Program-made: the position numbers and the translations under genes
The notes under the pieces: generated by a model
Databases searched by the model: none
What the model was told of the DNA's origin: nothing
Seen by the model: the letters and a program-made list of their open reading frames with translations, nothing else
Shown: positions 22,881 through 36,495 of the stretch, one piece after another
How the letters are laid out: every line of letters starts with the position of its first letter
How positions within the stretch are numbered: position 1 is the stretch's first letter
Origin: Oenanthe sinensis
Lineage: Eukaryota; Streptophyta; Magnoliopsida; Apiales; Apiaceae
Length of the DNA: 64,000 nucleotides
Assembly (NCBI GenBank): GCA_028671895.1
Contig: CM053810.1
Location: forward strand, 32,715,501 to 32,779,500
Reading direction: 5' to 3'

Positions 22881-24857
22881 ATGAGTTCTCAGAAATTAAA
22901 CAGTATCAAGATTCCTCCATTCGACAGAGAACACTACATCTTATGGAAGAAAAAGATGATCACTTTCATCAAGACTGCGAACTACATGTATCATGAGATT
23001 TTGAAAAATGGACCTTTCATGCCTGTGACACTAGTTCCTGAAACAACTAGTGGCTCAGAGGTGATACTAGCCACATGGGTACCAAAGGATCCATCCCAGG
23101 ATACTGATATTGAAAGAGAGAAGGTAGCTCTTGATAACAGTCTCATACTTATCCTGATTGACCCACTAGATATGGTTATATATAGCAATGTTATCAACTG
23201 CACTTCCTTCAAACATATCTAGGAAACAATAGAGTTGTTATATGTCGGCACAATTGAAATAAGAGAAAATCAGAGACAACTGTTGGTGTCACAATATGAA
23301 GCCTTCATGTCAAAGCCCAATGAAAGCATAACTGAGGTTTTTTAGAGGTTTAACAAACTAATCAATAAACTCCAGTTACATGGAAAAGGTTATGAAAGAA
23401 AAGAGAAAAACCTAAAGTTTCTGCTAACTCTTCCTGAGCATTTTGAACATAAAATTGCAGTTATAAGGGAAGAAAGAGATTTAGCAAAACTTTCACTAGA
23501 AACCCAATATGGGATACTAAAGACATATTAACTAGAATACTTTCAGAAGAAATCTATTCTGGGAAACAGAAGTAATATGGAAAATGTCTCTAGTGCTCTA
23601 ATTGTCAAAGAACCAGGAAGGATGGAAAAATTTGGCTCAGGTCAAAGGATGAAAGTTGAGGAAGGTGTGGAAAAAGACACTGAAGAAGATGAACCTGTCA
23701 TGGAAGAATCTGATGAAGATGAGTTCTAAACCATTGAAGAACTTGAAGGCATAGATAATAAGTCATTGGCTTTCATGGCTAGAAAGTTTGGAAACTTGAG
23801 GTTCAAGAAAAACAAAAGCTTCAAGCCAAAACCAAACTTTGGTTCTTCAAGCAAAGGCAAAGCACCAAGGAGCAACTTCAAGGGACGTTACAAAACTAGG
23901 TATGTGGAAAGGTCAAAGATAAGGTGCTACAATTGTAATGAATTGAGGCATTTTGCTGCTGAGTGTAGAAAGCCAAAAGCAGCCAGAAAAGACAAAGAAT
24001 ACTTAGAATTGGAGGCCAAGTATGAAGCATTGCTAAAAAAGCAAATTGTTAAAGCATATATTGCTCAAGGTAAATGCTAGGATGACTCTAATAAAAATGA
24101 ACAAGAGGAATACGGAAATTTGGCACTCATGGCCAAATCAGATGAAGAAGCATCAACCTCATCAAATCAGGTACCAATTCTAACCTCCATTGAAATATCA
24201 AAATCTCAATACAAGAAAACTGTGGAAGAATTAAGTGTTGAAATGTTTAACATACACACTAGTATAAATGCTGCTTATGAGGAAATTGATAGACTCTTGA
24301 AAGCCAATGATGAACTAACTGTCAAGAATGAACATCTAGAATTATCTTTGGTAAACATGAAATCTATGGAACAAGAGAATGAGTATCTGAAAAATAAGAT
24401 TACTTGTCTAGAACAAATTGAGAAGTTTCTAAGAGATCAAATCTCTGAAAATGAATTAAAAATAAAATTTTATCCGAACTCATCTGTTATTCTACAAGGA
24501 CTTCATGAAAAAATCAAGAAAGTTCTAAAGTTAGAATTGGATTTGACTATGAAAATATCAAGAAGAAAAAGCCTATGTCAACAAAAGGCAAGAAAACTAA
24601 GTTTCCTGAAAATCCTCACATTTTAAAGAATGTTAAAGCTCCAATTTTAAAAAAAGAGATTGTTGAATTTGATGAGGACAGTATGATCAACAAGTAATAG
24701 TCAAATGATGAGTATAAATCAAAAGCAGTGAATGATGTGCCCTTTGTTTAAATAGATGAACCAACAGTCAAGGCAAATCCGATCTCTGTCAAACCTGAAA
24801 GAAAGAAAAATGTCAAAAACAATGACATAAAAGAAAATGTCCAGAAAAATGACTTCA
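22881..24857 (+). pseudogene. C gag (one frame, closed by five stops)
   Basis: The ATG at 22881 lies 37 bases after the PBS. A single reading frame runs to 24626, broken only by in-frame stops at 23220, 23343, 23529, 23727 and 24078, with no frameshift. In order: capsid-like region (FLLTLPEHFEHKIAVIRE), basic region (KPKPNFGSSSKGKAPRSNF), zinc knuckle CYNCNELRHFAAEC near 23929 (intact CX2CX4HX4C), and a Glu/Lys/Leu-rich stretch from 24120 that is probably a coiled coil. Downstream the gag-pol linker is cut at 24857 by the A1/A2 block and resumes at 51947. Gag would form the virus-like particle and bind RNA. Not functional as it stands. Confidence 0.92.
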
Positions 24858-26176
24858 TGAAGGGTTTCGAGGCACAAACGCAGCGGAATAAATGCGAAAA
24901 ATATATAAAAATAGCGAAACCCTCCGCAGGATCCATGCGAAAACAAAAGTTTTAATTCGGAGATAAAGAATAAATACCTTTAGAAGATTTAGCAGTTCAT
25001 TAATGGAAGATTAATGGAGGTCCAAAGCTTGTTTAATCACCACATATCCCGCTCTCGCGATCTACGCTCTACGGTATCCACACGAACACTTTTCATGAAG
25101 GATTGATGTGTACTAGCACCCGAAAGCTGCTTCTCTCTATCTACCTTCCTCTTTTCTCAAAACGGCTAGGGTTTTAGTAAAAATATGTCTCATCAATTAA
25201 ATCAGCCCATAAAGAGATTATATAGAGAGAGGAATAAGTTTTCTAATTATAATCCAATTATAATTAATACTAATCCAAAATTCTAAATTATTTAATTAAG
25301 TCTCACTTAATTAATTAATTATTAATTTTGAAATTAGTTTAAATAATTCATTTATTCTATTTACATAATTAATTAAGTCATACTTAATTAATATCATAAA
25401 TAAAATAAATTACTAATTTAAGTTAAATTCATAATTTAAATTATTTCTCCTTCAAGCGTTCTTTGTGTGTGACCATGTAGGTTATTATTACATTGGCAAC
25501 AATTTTAATATCTAATTAAAATTGTAAACAATGAGCGGCATCTAGTAATACATCATTGCTACCCAAGTAATAATAATAAATCGGTGATTCGATTAAGCCT
25601 TCAGTGAATAATGTTCCATGTAATATAATCCCTTTAATCTTGATATTATAGATTAAACTCAAGGCATGTCTCGTATCATCCTCTTCATAATTTAATCTTT
25701 ATTTTTTTTATCGATGAGTAGCCTATTAAAATCAAATCAACATTTGAGCACGGCCGTGCATTTCATAGTCTCACTCAAACAAGAGGCCAATAATATCACT
25801 CTTAAAATTAGGAGGATTAAATCCTATATAGATCATTCATATTTCTCATACGATTCATAATATACCCAATGTCCACTTTTATCATCACCCGGTCAAAGGT
25901 AACTTTTAATGTAATCAAAGTATATTAATTCTCGTATAGAAATATAATGATTTCAGGTCTAAGGATCATTACACCATTATCACAGTGAGAATTACTTATG
26001 ACACTTATTTAACATGTAGAATCTCATGGCGGGTCATTCCAGTGCCATGCATTGATACATGCACTTATGTTCTTGACTTTAGTATCACCATACCTATGAC
26101 CAATGAGATGTGGTCATCTGTCAAGAAACATACTAGCCTTTGTGTATTGTTATTGTCCTTAAATAATAATACTCGA
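24858..26176 (-). repeat. LTR-A, reversed, truncated (3' LTR of A1)
   Basis: Starts correctly with TGAAGGGTTTCGAGG but stops after about 1319 bases at CTCGA, where it joins forward A leader sequence. CTCGA occurs in both partners, so the junction has a 5-base microhomology (26172-26176). The C sequence before it ends in CTTCA, which does not match the right flank of the block (GAAAG at 51947). Confidence 0.88.
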
Positions 26177-27643
26177 AATAGCGATTTATTGTCTTTAGAA
26201 ATCTGTTTTTAAATTTTCTGAAATTTCGAAATTTGTTATATATGATTATATGATATGATTATATAATATGAGATATATTATATGTGTTATATGATAGCAT
26301 GGTGGATGGTTATGGCCTAAAGACCCATAGGATAGTGGTTTTGATTTATGGTTTTGGTTTCTAAATACGACTTGCATGTCGTTTATTCATTGTAATTTAA
26401 TTATCTCGAATGTAACTCGAGTTCTTCTTGTAATTTCATTAGAATATTTTTATTTTTATTATTCAATGTAATTATCAATGAAGACTTGCAAGCAAGGAGG
26501 CGATCCAAAAGGGGATGATGGAGCAATGAAGAAAGAAGACATGTAATAGATAGTATTTTTAAAACCACCATAGACTGACCTTGATATTTCCATTAGCTTG
26601 GAAATATCATATAGGATGGGGCCATAACCAAACACGTTTAATTTACGCACATTACATATATGTATATGATTGCATGTATTGGTATGTATGCGTAGATATA
26701 ATTGAGATGCATGCTTAATATTGATTAATCATGTATGTATTAGATACGACACCCATGCCATGTTTTCTTAAACAAGATAAAATCTGTAACGATTCAAGAT
26801 TTTAAAATTAACAAACGATCATGAGATTCTTGTGTTTATGAAATATGGATTTTTAAAACACGGAATTAAATATGGATTTTTGATATCTATAATTGGGATT
26901 TTCTGACAAAAGCGGATATGCGTATTCGTAAGGCTGATGGGTTTTAAGTGTGACCATTGGTATCCTCCATCTACCTGGGAAATGAACAATTTAAGATGTC
27001 GATTTGAAATATTTGGTTCAAGGAAAAATTGAGGATCTCTTTATGATGTGATCATGATCGTTATAAATTTTCTAAAACCCCTTAACAAAATATTAAGTTT
27101 TACTCGGATGCTTTCCAATGAATGAACACTCATCGAATCCTAGATCGATAAGGGGAAGGACTGTCAGTGGCAGGGGACTCCTATCTATCGTGGTGAGATG
27201 CGACGAATATAAACGGTTATATTCGGCCGTTGTATCATTGGGTCTAACTTAACTGAGTCGTCATAATAAGTGAAAATAAACGGTTATATTCAACTATTAT
27301 GAACTTAGAAGCATAGAGTTTGGTTAAAAGTCTATTAGATAGATAAGATCAATCGTTGTTCACCAAACTATCCAAGAATTATATATGATATAATTGACAA
27401 CTGTTGTCTACCTAAATAATCATTTTCTAAGGACTTCCAGTGGTTGACTTAGGACATGACGAAATATGGATCTTGGCTCACTAGAAAGAATTATGGGATA
27501 TACTTTCCAAATTAATAGTAAGGGCTATTAGTTTGATAAAAATAGTGGGAGGTATATGATGATATACCATAATCACTTAAACATAATTAATATTAAATTT
27601 GCAATCTAGTTTATTTTATGCACTTTAATATTGTAGATATCAA
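26177..27643 (+). repeat. A1 leader, inverted copy (left palindrome arm)
   Basis: Leader sequence in forward orientation although the LTR before it is reversed. It is nearly the mirror image of 31410-32880, including variants that A0 and A2 do not have (for example the GGCAGGGGACTCC segment near 27170). It therefore comes from the same copy as the right arm. Confidence 0.85.
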
Positions 27644-28440
27644 ATGATAAACACAAACAACTTCTCTATGCGATCAGTTCTTGAGAAGGACAAGTTGACG
27701 AGAATATATTTCCTTGACTGACATAGGAGCTTGAGGATCGTCCTCGGGCACGACGATATTAGTCAAATCTCTTCCCCTGCTCTTAAAGTTGAGAATGTAA
27801 CATGTGCAAATCATAGTGCTTATTGGAAGCAAATTGATGTTGCGACTGATGTTTCATGTCTCATGCTCGCAAATATATGTGCTGAGCTTAAGAAGCAATA
27901 CAAGCATATAGATGCTTATGAAACGATTGAGCACAAGATATATTTGAAAGGGCACTATACACTTACAAGTAGGGAGAGTGAGACCCGGTTACACCACATG
28001 TTCTAAAGATTATAGGGTATAATGAATACCATTGATATTTTGGGTTTCCAGATTGGTCTGGAGACAGTTAGATTTGATCTTATAATCTTTGGACAAATAT
28101 TATTCTTATTTTGTTATGAACAATAAAATGAATAAGATTGGTAAAACACCCATTGAGTTGCTAAGCATGTTGAGAACTGCTGAAAGTAATATGATAAATG
28201 CATGAACTACTACTATATTGATGGTAAACATAGGGAATGCAAAAGGGAAAGGAAAATGGAAAGGCAAGGAGAAGATTTGATCTAGTTCCGTTGTCAAACC
28301 AAAGTCCAATCCCTAAAGCGGACTCTAAAGTCTGAATGAGGTGTTGATAAAGAAGACGATTGTCACTTCTGTGGAAAGTTGGGAGACTAGAAATTAAACT
28401 GTCATGCTTAATTGGAAGATCAGAAGATGATGATCAATAA
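27644..28440 (+). pseudogene. A1 gag remnant, left arm
   Basis: The ATG at 27644 is followed by NTNNFSMRSVLEKDKL, a stop, and then a 91-codon open piece (27731-28006) containing ATDVSCLMLANICAELKKQ, which parallels B gag. The zinc knuckle near 28360 lacks its His (CHFCGKLGD) and is followed by a stop. Decayed. Confidence 0.85.
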
Positions 28441-29385
28441 GGGTCAAGCTTAAGGTATCGGGTTGGAATTGGAGTAAAGATAGTTGCTCTGGTTCGAGGA
28501 ACTCGTTACTTAATTTTTGGCCTATAAGGAAAATTTAGAACTTGATAATTGTTATAACGTGCTTGCAATTGGCAGGGACATTATTTCAGTTTCTTGTTTG
28601 GACAAGAAAGGCTTTTTCATTTTAATTAAATAACAATAGTTGTTTATTCTATTTTGATAATGAGGCTTATAATGTTGCACAACTAATTAACAATTTATAT
28701 GTTCTAAAGTGACTCAAATAAAATATTACCTTTGGCACTATTGTTGAGGCCATATTAATGAGAAACGCATTTTCAGAATACATAAGGATGCATTCATGGA
28801 AAAGTTTGATTATGAATTATACAAAAGGATGCGAATCTTGGCTTATTTGGCAAAATGACTAAAGCTCCTTTTACCGGACATGGTGAAGGGATCATTGAAT
28901 GGGTATGACTTATACATAGTGATGTATGTGGTCATATGTGTACGATGACAAAAGGTAGATTTTATTAACTTCATAAAATTTACTAATTATTTTAGTAGAT
29001 ACGGATATATGTATCTTTTGAAGAACTAATCCAAATCATTTGAAAAGTTCAAAGACTATAAAGATGAAGTAGAAAATATCAAAGAAAGGTTTTTGATAGG
29101 AGGGATCACACCTTGTTGGACATGGTGCGATCAATGTTGAGTCAATAAATCTTCCAATTAGTTTTTGGGGTTACACTCTGGAAAAACGGCTCCACATACA
29201 CTTAACATTGTTCCTACTAAAATGGTTCAAAAGAATCCTTATGAGATATGGACTGAGAAACGTCACAGCATGTCATTTATGAAAATTTGGGGATGTGAAG
29301 CGTTTGTGAAACGTCTAATCTATGACAAGCTAGGACCAAAATCAGATAAATTTGGGGATGTGAAGCGTTTGTGGAGTGTTTATAG
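28441..29385 (+). pseudogene. A1 protease-integrase remnant, left arm
   Basis: Carries fragments of the protease, pre-integrase and integrase C-terminal regions in the A order (SVSCLDKKG near 28590, KRHSMSFMKIWGCEAFVKR near 29255). It ends with a 23-base repeat of its own sequence (TTTGGGGATGTGAAGCGTTT at 29284 and again at 29350) and then turns into reverse-strand pol at about 29373-29385. Confidence 0.8.
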
Positions 29386-30640
29386 TATCTAGGTAGGTGA
29401 GAGGCTCATCTTCATCCACAAGCATCACATCACCATCTTGAGTCAAGAGAAATCCATATTATCTCTCGGGCTCATGGCGAATCCTACTAAACCTACGAAC
29501 ACCTGTGTTTCTTGAGCAGTATTATTTTTCTTGTACATTCTACTCAGGTTCCTCCACTGGTTCAACGTTATCATGTGGGTCTCAAACTTCATTGAGATCT
29601 ATTATCCTCCCACTGTCTCTCAGCAGTTCGAGCAACAAACACTTTGTTCTCGGAAGGATTATAGAAAGAATAACCCCTTGTTTCAGTTGGGTATTCCACA
29701 AAATTATATTTGTCTGATTTTGGTCCTAGCTTGTCAGAGATTAGACGTTTCACAAACGCTTCACATCCCCAAAATTTTATAAATGACATGCTGTGACGTT
29801 GCTCAGTCCATATCACATAAGGAGTCTTTTGAACCAATTTAGTAGGAACACAGTTAAGTGTATGTGGAGCCGTTTCCAGGGTGCAACCCCAGAAACTAAT
29901 TGGAAGATTCATTGACTCAACATTGATCGCACCATGTCCAACAAGATGTGATCTCTCCTATCAAAAAAAACTTTTCTTTGATATTTTCTACTTCATCTTT
30001 ATAGTCTTTGAACTTTTCAAATGATTCGGATTAGTTCTTCAAAAGATACATATATCCGTATCTACTAAAATAATTAGTAAATTTTATGAAGTTAATAAAA
30101 TTTACCTTTTGTCATCGTACACATATGACCACATACATCACTATGTATAAGTCATACCCATTCAATGATCCCTTCACCATGTCCGGTAAAAGGAGCTTTA
30201 GTCATTTTACCAAATAAACCAAGATTCGTATCCTTTGGTATGATTCATAATCAAACTTATCTACGAATGCATCCTTATGTATTCTGGAAATGCGTTTCTC
30301 ATTAATATGGCCTCAGCGACAGTGCCAAAGGTAATATTTGATTTGAGTCACTTTAGAACATATAAATTGTTAATTAGATGTGCAACATGATAAGGCTCAT
30401 CATCAAAATAGGATAAACAACTATTGTTATAAAATGAAAAAGCCTTTCTTGTCCAAACAAGAAACTGAAATAATGTCTCTGCCAATTGCAAGCACGCTAT
30501 AACAATTATTAAGTTCTAAATTTTCCTTATAGGCCAAAAATTAAGTAACGAGTTCCTCGAACCAGAGCAACTATCTTTACTCCAATTCCAACCCGATACC
30601 TTAAGCTTGACCCTTATTGATCATCATCTTCCAATCTTCC
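29386..30640 (-). pseudogene. A1 pol remnant, right arm
   Basis: Minus-strand pol fragment that runs from the RT start region at the left end back to the protease. The 107-codon stretch 29589-29912 includes LPISFWG, SFIKFWGCEAFVKR and KLGPKSDKYNFVEYP. It reaches about 320 bases further into pol than the left arm; this extra part is the spacer of the palindrome. Confidence 0.85.
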
Positions 30641-31409
30641 AATTAAGCATGACAGTTTAATTTCCAGTCTCCCAACTTTCCACAGAAGTGACAATCGTCT
30701 TCTTTATCAACACCTCATTCAGACTTTAGAGTCTGCTTTAGGGATTGGACTTTGGTTTGACAACGGAACTAGATCAAATCTTCTCCTTGCCTTTTATTTT
30801 CCTTTCCCTTTTGCATTCCCTATGTTTACCATCAATATAGTAGTAGTTCATGCATTTATCATATTACTTTCAGCAGTTCTCAACATGCTTAGCAACTCAA
30901 TGGATGTTTTACCAATCTTATTCACTTTATTGTTCATAACAAAATAAGAATAATATTTGTTCAGAGATTGTAAGATCAAATCTAACTATCTCCAGACCAA
31001 TCTGGAAACCCAAAATATCAATGGTATTCATTATACCCTATAATCTTTAGAACATGTGGAGTAACCGGGTCTCACTCTCCCTACTTGTAAGTGTATAGTG
31101 CCCTTTCAAATATATCTTGTGCTCAATCGTTTCATAAGCATCTATATACTTGTATTGCTTCTTAAGCTCAACACATATATTTGCGAGCATGAGACATGAA
31201 ACATCAGTCGCAACATCAATTTGCTTCCAATAAGCACTATGATTTGCACATGTTACATTCTCAACTTTAAGAGCAGGGGAAGAGATTTGACTAATATCGT
31301 GGTGCCCGAGGACGATCCTCAAGTTCCTATGTCAGTCAAGGAAATATATTCTCGTCAACTTGTCATTCTCAAGAACTGATCGCATAGAGAAGTTGTTTGT
31401 GTTTATCAT
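30641..31409 (-). pseudogene. A1 gag remnant, right arm
   Basis: The minus-strand ATG at 31409 mirrors the left-arm gag. The open piece 31047-31322 has ATDVSCLMLANICVELKKQ. The knuckle near 30660-30700 reads GDWKLNC: Trp is kept where the left arm has a stop, but His is missing as in every A copy. Confidence 0.85.
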
Positions 31410-33588
31410 TTGATATCTACAATATTAAAGTGCATAAAATAAACTAGATTGCAAATTTAATATTAATTATGTTTAAGTGATTATGGTATATCATCATATA
31501 CCTCCCACTATTTTTATCAAACTAATAGCCCTTACTATTAATTTGGAAAGTATATCCCATAATTCTTTCTAGTGAGCCAAGATCCATATTTCGTCATGTC
31601 CTAAGTCAACCATTGAAAGTCCTTAGAAAATGATTATTTAGGTAGACAACAGTTGTCAATTATATCATATATAATTCTTGGATAGTTTGGTGAACAACGA
31701 TTGATATTATCTATCTAATAGACTTTTAACCAAACTCTATGCTTCTAAGTTCATAATAGTTGAATATAACCGTTTATTTTCACTTATTATGACGACTCAG
31801 TTAAGTTAGACCCAATGATACAACGGCCGAATATAACCGTTTATATTCGTCGCATCTCACCACGATAGATAGGAGTCCCCTGCCACTGACAGTCCTTCCC
31901 CTTATCGATCTAGGATTCGATGAGTGTTCATTCATTGGAAAGCATCCGAGTAAAACTTAATATTTTGTTAAGGGGTTTTAGAAAATTTATAACGATCATG
32001 ATCACATCATAAAGAGATCCTCAATTTTTCCTTGAACCAAATATTTCAAATCGACATCTTAAATTGTTCATTTCCCAGGTAGATGGAGGATACCAATGGT
32101 CACACTTAAAACCCATCAGCCTTACGAATACGCATATCCGCTTTTGTCAGAAAATCCCAATTATAGATATCAAAAATCCATATTTAATTCCGTGTTTTAA
32201 AAATCCATATTTCATAAACACAAGAATCTCATGATCGTTTGTTAATTTTAAAATCTTGAATCGTTACAGATTTTATCTTGTTTAAGCAAACATGGCATGG
32301 GTGTCGTATCTAATACATACATGATTAATCAATATTAAACATGCATCTCAATTATATTTACGCATACATACCAATACATGCAATCATATACATATATGTA
32401 ATGTGCGTAAATTAAACGTGTTTGGTTATGGCCCCATCCTATATGATATTTCCAAGCTAATGGAAATATCAAGGTCAGTCTATGGTGGTTTTAAAAATAC
32501 TATCTATTACATGTCTTCTTTCTTCATTGCTCCATCATCCCCTTTTGGATCGCCTCCTTGCTTGTAAGTCTTCATTGATAATTACATTGAATAATAAAAA
32601 TAAAACTATTCTAATGAAATTACAAGAAGAACTCGAGTTACATTCGAGATAATTAAATTACAATGAATAAACGACATGCAAGTCGTATTTAGAAACCAAA
32701 ACCATAAATCAAAACCACTATCCTATGGGTCTTTAGGCCATAACCATCCACCATGCTATCATATAACACATATAATATATCTCATATTATATAATCATAT
32801 CATATAATCATATATAACAAATTTCGAAATTTCAGAAAATTAAAAACAGATTTCTGAAGACAATAAATCGTTATTTCGAGGCCCTTAACGACATCAAACG
32901 CCTTACAGACCCGTCGGTGATAGTATAGCTATCAGTTTTGTTCATTGGCCCGATTCCAGTCAGAAAACACATATCGTTTACGAAAATCGGATACAGCAGT
33001 CAGATTTCTCCAAATCTGACGGTGTTTCAGAAATCGTATCATATACAATTCGCCTAACAAAAACAAGCATATATCATATATACATATACAGAGATACATA
33101 CAATCATCATATGATTATACATTACATGAATATCATATATTCATAATATATACATACATATACTCAAAATTTTAGAAAATCAAATAATTTTCAGAAAATC
33201 ATAAATCACCGTTTTGGAGGCTGTAACGACATCTAATGGCTTACAGACGCAGAGCTGACTTTGTCAGTATTGCTCAGTGACCCGATTCTGGTCAGAAAAC
33301 ACATATCGTTTGCAAAAATCGGACATTGGACACAGATTTCAAAAAATCTACGGCAACCGTTTCAGAATTCGTATCGAATACGATTCCCATAATAAGAACA
33401 AACATGTATCATATACATACATCAACACACATAATCATCACATGATTATACATCATATGAATATCATATATTCATAATATATATAAACATATACATATTA
33501 TATCAATATAAAATCATGATAGATCGCATACATGCTTATATATCAAAAACTGTTAAGCACATAACCGAATTAAAACGTTTCGCAAGTA
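31410..33588 (-). repeat. A1 leader (right arm and PBS-proximal part)
   Basis: About 2.2 kb of non-coding leader on the minus strand. The part up to about 32880 pairs with the left arm; 32881-33588 is present once. It contains the two-unit tandem repeat seen in other A leaders. Confidence 0.82.
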
Positions 33589-33600
33589 GCTCTGATGCCA
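33589..33600 (-). other. primer-binding site of A1
   Basis: GCTCTGATGCCA, reverse complement TGGCATCAGAGC, the A-family variant of the tRNA-iMet site, one base from the LTR. Confidence 0.9.
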
Positions 33601-33601
33601 T

Positions 33602-35144
33602 TGAAGGGTTTCGTGACACAAACGCAGCAGAATAAATGCGAAAAATAAATCAAAATAGCGAAACCCTCCGCAGGATCCATGCGAAAACAAAAGATTTAAT
33701 TCGGAGATAAAGAATAAATACCTTTAGAAGCTTTAACAGTTCATTAATGGAAGATTAATGGAGGTCCAAAGCTTGTTTAATCACCACGTATCCCGCTCTC
33801 GCGATCTACGCTCTACGGTATCCACACGAACACTTTTCATGAAAGATTGATGTGTACTAGCACCCCAAAACTTCTTCTCTCTCTATCTTCCTCCTCTCTC
33901 AGAGCGGCTACGGTTTTTGTAAAATCTCTATTTTATTAAATCAGCCCATAAAGAGATTATATAGAGAGAGGAATAAGTTTTCTAATTATAATCCAATTAT
34001 AATTAATACTAATCCAAAATTCTAAATTATTTAATTAAGTCTCACTTAATTAATTAATTATTAATTTTGGAATTAGTTTAAGTAATTCATTTATTCTATT
34101 TATATAATTAATTAAGTCATACTTAATTAATATCATAAATAAAATAAATTACTTATTTAATTTAAATTCATAATTTAAATTATTTCTCCTTCAAGCGTTC
34201 TTTGTGTGTGACCCTGTAGGTTATTATTACGTTGGCAACAATTTTAATATCTAATTAAAATTGTAAACAATGAGCGGTATCTAGTAATACATCATTGCTA
34301 CCCAAGTAATAATAATAAATCGGTGATTCGATTAAGCCTTTCGTGAATAATGTTCCATGTAATATAATCCCTTTAATCTTGATATTATAGATTAAACTCA
34401 AGGCATGTCTCGTGTCATCCTCTTCATAATTTAATCTTTATTTTCTTGATCGATGAGTAGACTATTAAAATCAAATCAACATTTGAGCACGGCCGTGCAT
34501 TTCATAGTCTCACTCAAACAAGAGACCAATAATATCACTCCTAAAATTAGGAGGATTAAATCTCATCTAGATCATTCATTTTTCTCATACGATTCATAAT
34601 ATACCCAATGTCCACTTTTATCATCACCCGGTCAAAGGTAACTTTTAATATAATCAAAGTATATTAATTCTCGTATAGAAATATAATAATTTCAGGTCTA
34701 AGGATCATTACACCATTATCACAGTGAGAATTACTTATGACACTTACTTAACATGTAGAATCTCACGGCGGGTCATTCCAGTGCCATGCATTGATACATG
34801 CACTTATGTTCTTGACTTTAGTATCCCCATACCTATGACCAATGAGATGTGGTCATCTGTCAAGAAACATACTAGTCTTTGTGCATTATTATTGTCCTTA
34901 AATAATAATACTCGACTAGGGAATTTTAGGAATAAGATACTATTCACATAATCTCATTTTTAAGTCACATACTTAAAGATATATAATACGTATCAAAATT
35001 CCAAGGACATTTATTATGCTTTCAATTTATTACACAGTAAATAAAACATAATAAATAAATAATAATCAATAAAACATAATCCTTAATAATAAATATTTTC
35101 CTTAAAATATAAAAAGTATTGTCTCTAGAGCACAATTACTAACA
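33602..35144 (-). repeat. 5' LTR of A1 (complete LTR-A, 1543 bp)
   Basis: TGAAGGGTTTCG to CTAACA. Same length as the complete LTRs of A0 and A2. It ends directly against a forward LTR-A fragment. Confidence 0.95.
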
Positions 35145-36482
35145 TCTCATTCCTAAAATTCTCTAGTCGAGTATTATTATTTAAGGACAATAACGATGCA
35201 CAAAGGCTAGTATGTTTCTTGACAGATGACCACATCTCATTGGTCATAGGTATGGTGATACTAAAGTCAAGAAGATAAGTGCATGTATCAATGCATGGCA
35301 CTGGAATGACCCGCCGTGAGATTCTACATGTTAAATAAGTGTCATAAGTAATACTCACTTGGATAATGGTGTAATGATCCTTAGACCTGAAATCATTATA
35401 TTTCTATACGAGAATTAATATACTTTGATTACATTAAAAGTTACATTTGACCGGGTGATGATAAAAGTGGACATTGGGTATATTATGAATCGTATGAGAA
35501 ATATGAATGATCTAGATGAGATTTAATTCTCCTAATTTTAGGAGTGATATTATTGGCCTCTTGTTTGAGTGAGACTATGAAATGCACGGCCGTGCTCAAA
35601 TGTTGATTTGATTTTAATAGTCTACTCATTGATTAAGAAAATAAAGATTAAATTATGAAGAGGATGACACGAGACATGCCTTGAGTTTAATCTATAATAT
35701 CAAGAATAAAGGGATTATATTACATGGAACATTATTCACGAAAGGCTTAATCGAATCACCGATATATTATTATTACTTAGGTAGCAATGATGTATTACTA
35801 GATGCCGCTCATTGTTTACAATTTTAATTAGATATTAAAATTGTTGCCAACGTAATAATAACATACAGGTTCACACACAAAGAACGCTTAAAGGAGAAAT
35901 AATTAAAATTGTGAATTTAAATTAAATAGGTAATTTATTTTATTTATGATATTAATTAAGTATGACTTAGTTAATTATATAAATAGAATAAATAAATTAT
36001 TTAAACTAATTCCAAAATTAATAATTAATTAATTAAGTTAGACTTAATTAAATAATTTAGAATTTTGGATTAGTATTAATTATAATTGGATTATAATTAG
36101 AAAACTTATTTCTCTCTATATATAATCTCTTTATGGGCTAATTTAATTTATGAGACATATTTTTACTAAAACCCTAGCCGTTTTGAGAAAAGAGAAAGAT
36201 AGAGAGAGAAGTAGCTTTTAGGTGCTAGTACACATCAATCCTTCATAAAAAGTGTTCGTGTGGATACCGTAGAGCGTAGATCGCGTGAGCAGGATACGTG
36301 GTGATTAAACAAGCTTTGGACCTCCATTAATCTTCCATTAATGAACTGTTAAACTTTCTAAAGGTATTTATTCTTTATCTCCGAATTAAATCTTTTGTTT
36401 TCGCATGGATCTTGTGGAGGGTTTCGCTATTTTGATTTATTTTTGCGTTTATTCCGCTGCGTTTGTGCCTCGAAACCCTTCA
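35145..36482 (+). repeat. 5' LTR of A2, truncated at its 5' end
   Basis: Forward LTR-A lacking its first about 205 bases; it starts TCTCATTCCTAAAATT right after the CTAACA of A1 and ends ACCCTTCA before a PBS. Two LTRs in opposite orientation, touching with a deletion, mark a rearrangement junction. Confidence 0.93.
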
Positions 36483-36483
36483 A

Positions 36484-36495
36484 TGGCATCAGAGC
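36484..36495 (+). other. primer-binding site of A2
   Basis: TGGCATCAGAGC, one base after the LTR end. Confirms that A2 is a forward element starting here. Confidence 0.93.

Noticed and set aside
24719..24946. Minus-strand ORF with hydrophobic residues at the C/A1 junction
   Set aside because: It spans the insertion boundary and is antisense to the gag-pol linker; not a gene.
26173..32880. Fold-back DNA transposon or large MITE
   Set aside because: The arms are copia leader, gag and pol with LTRs outside, and no transposase-type terminal repeats are present.
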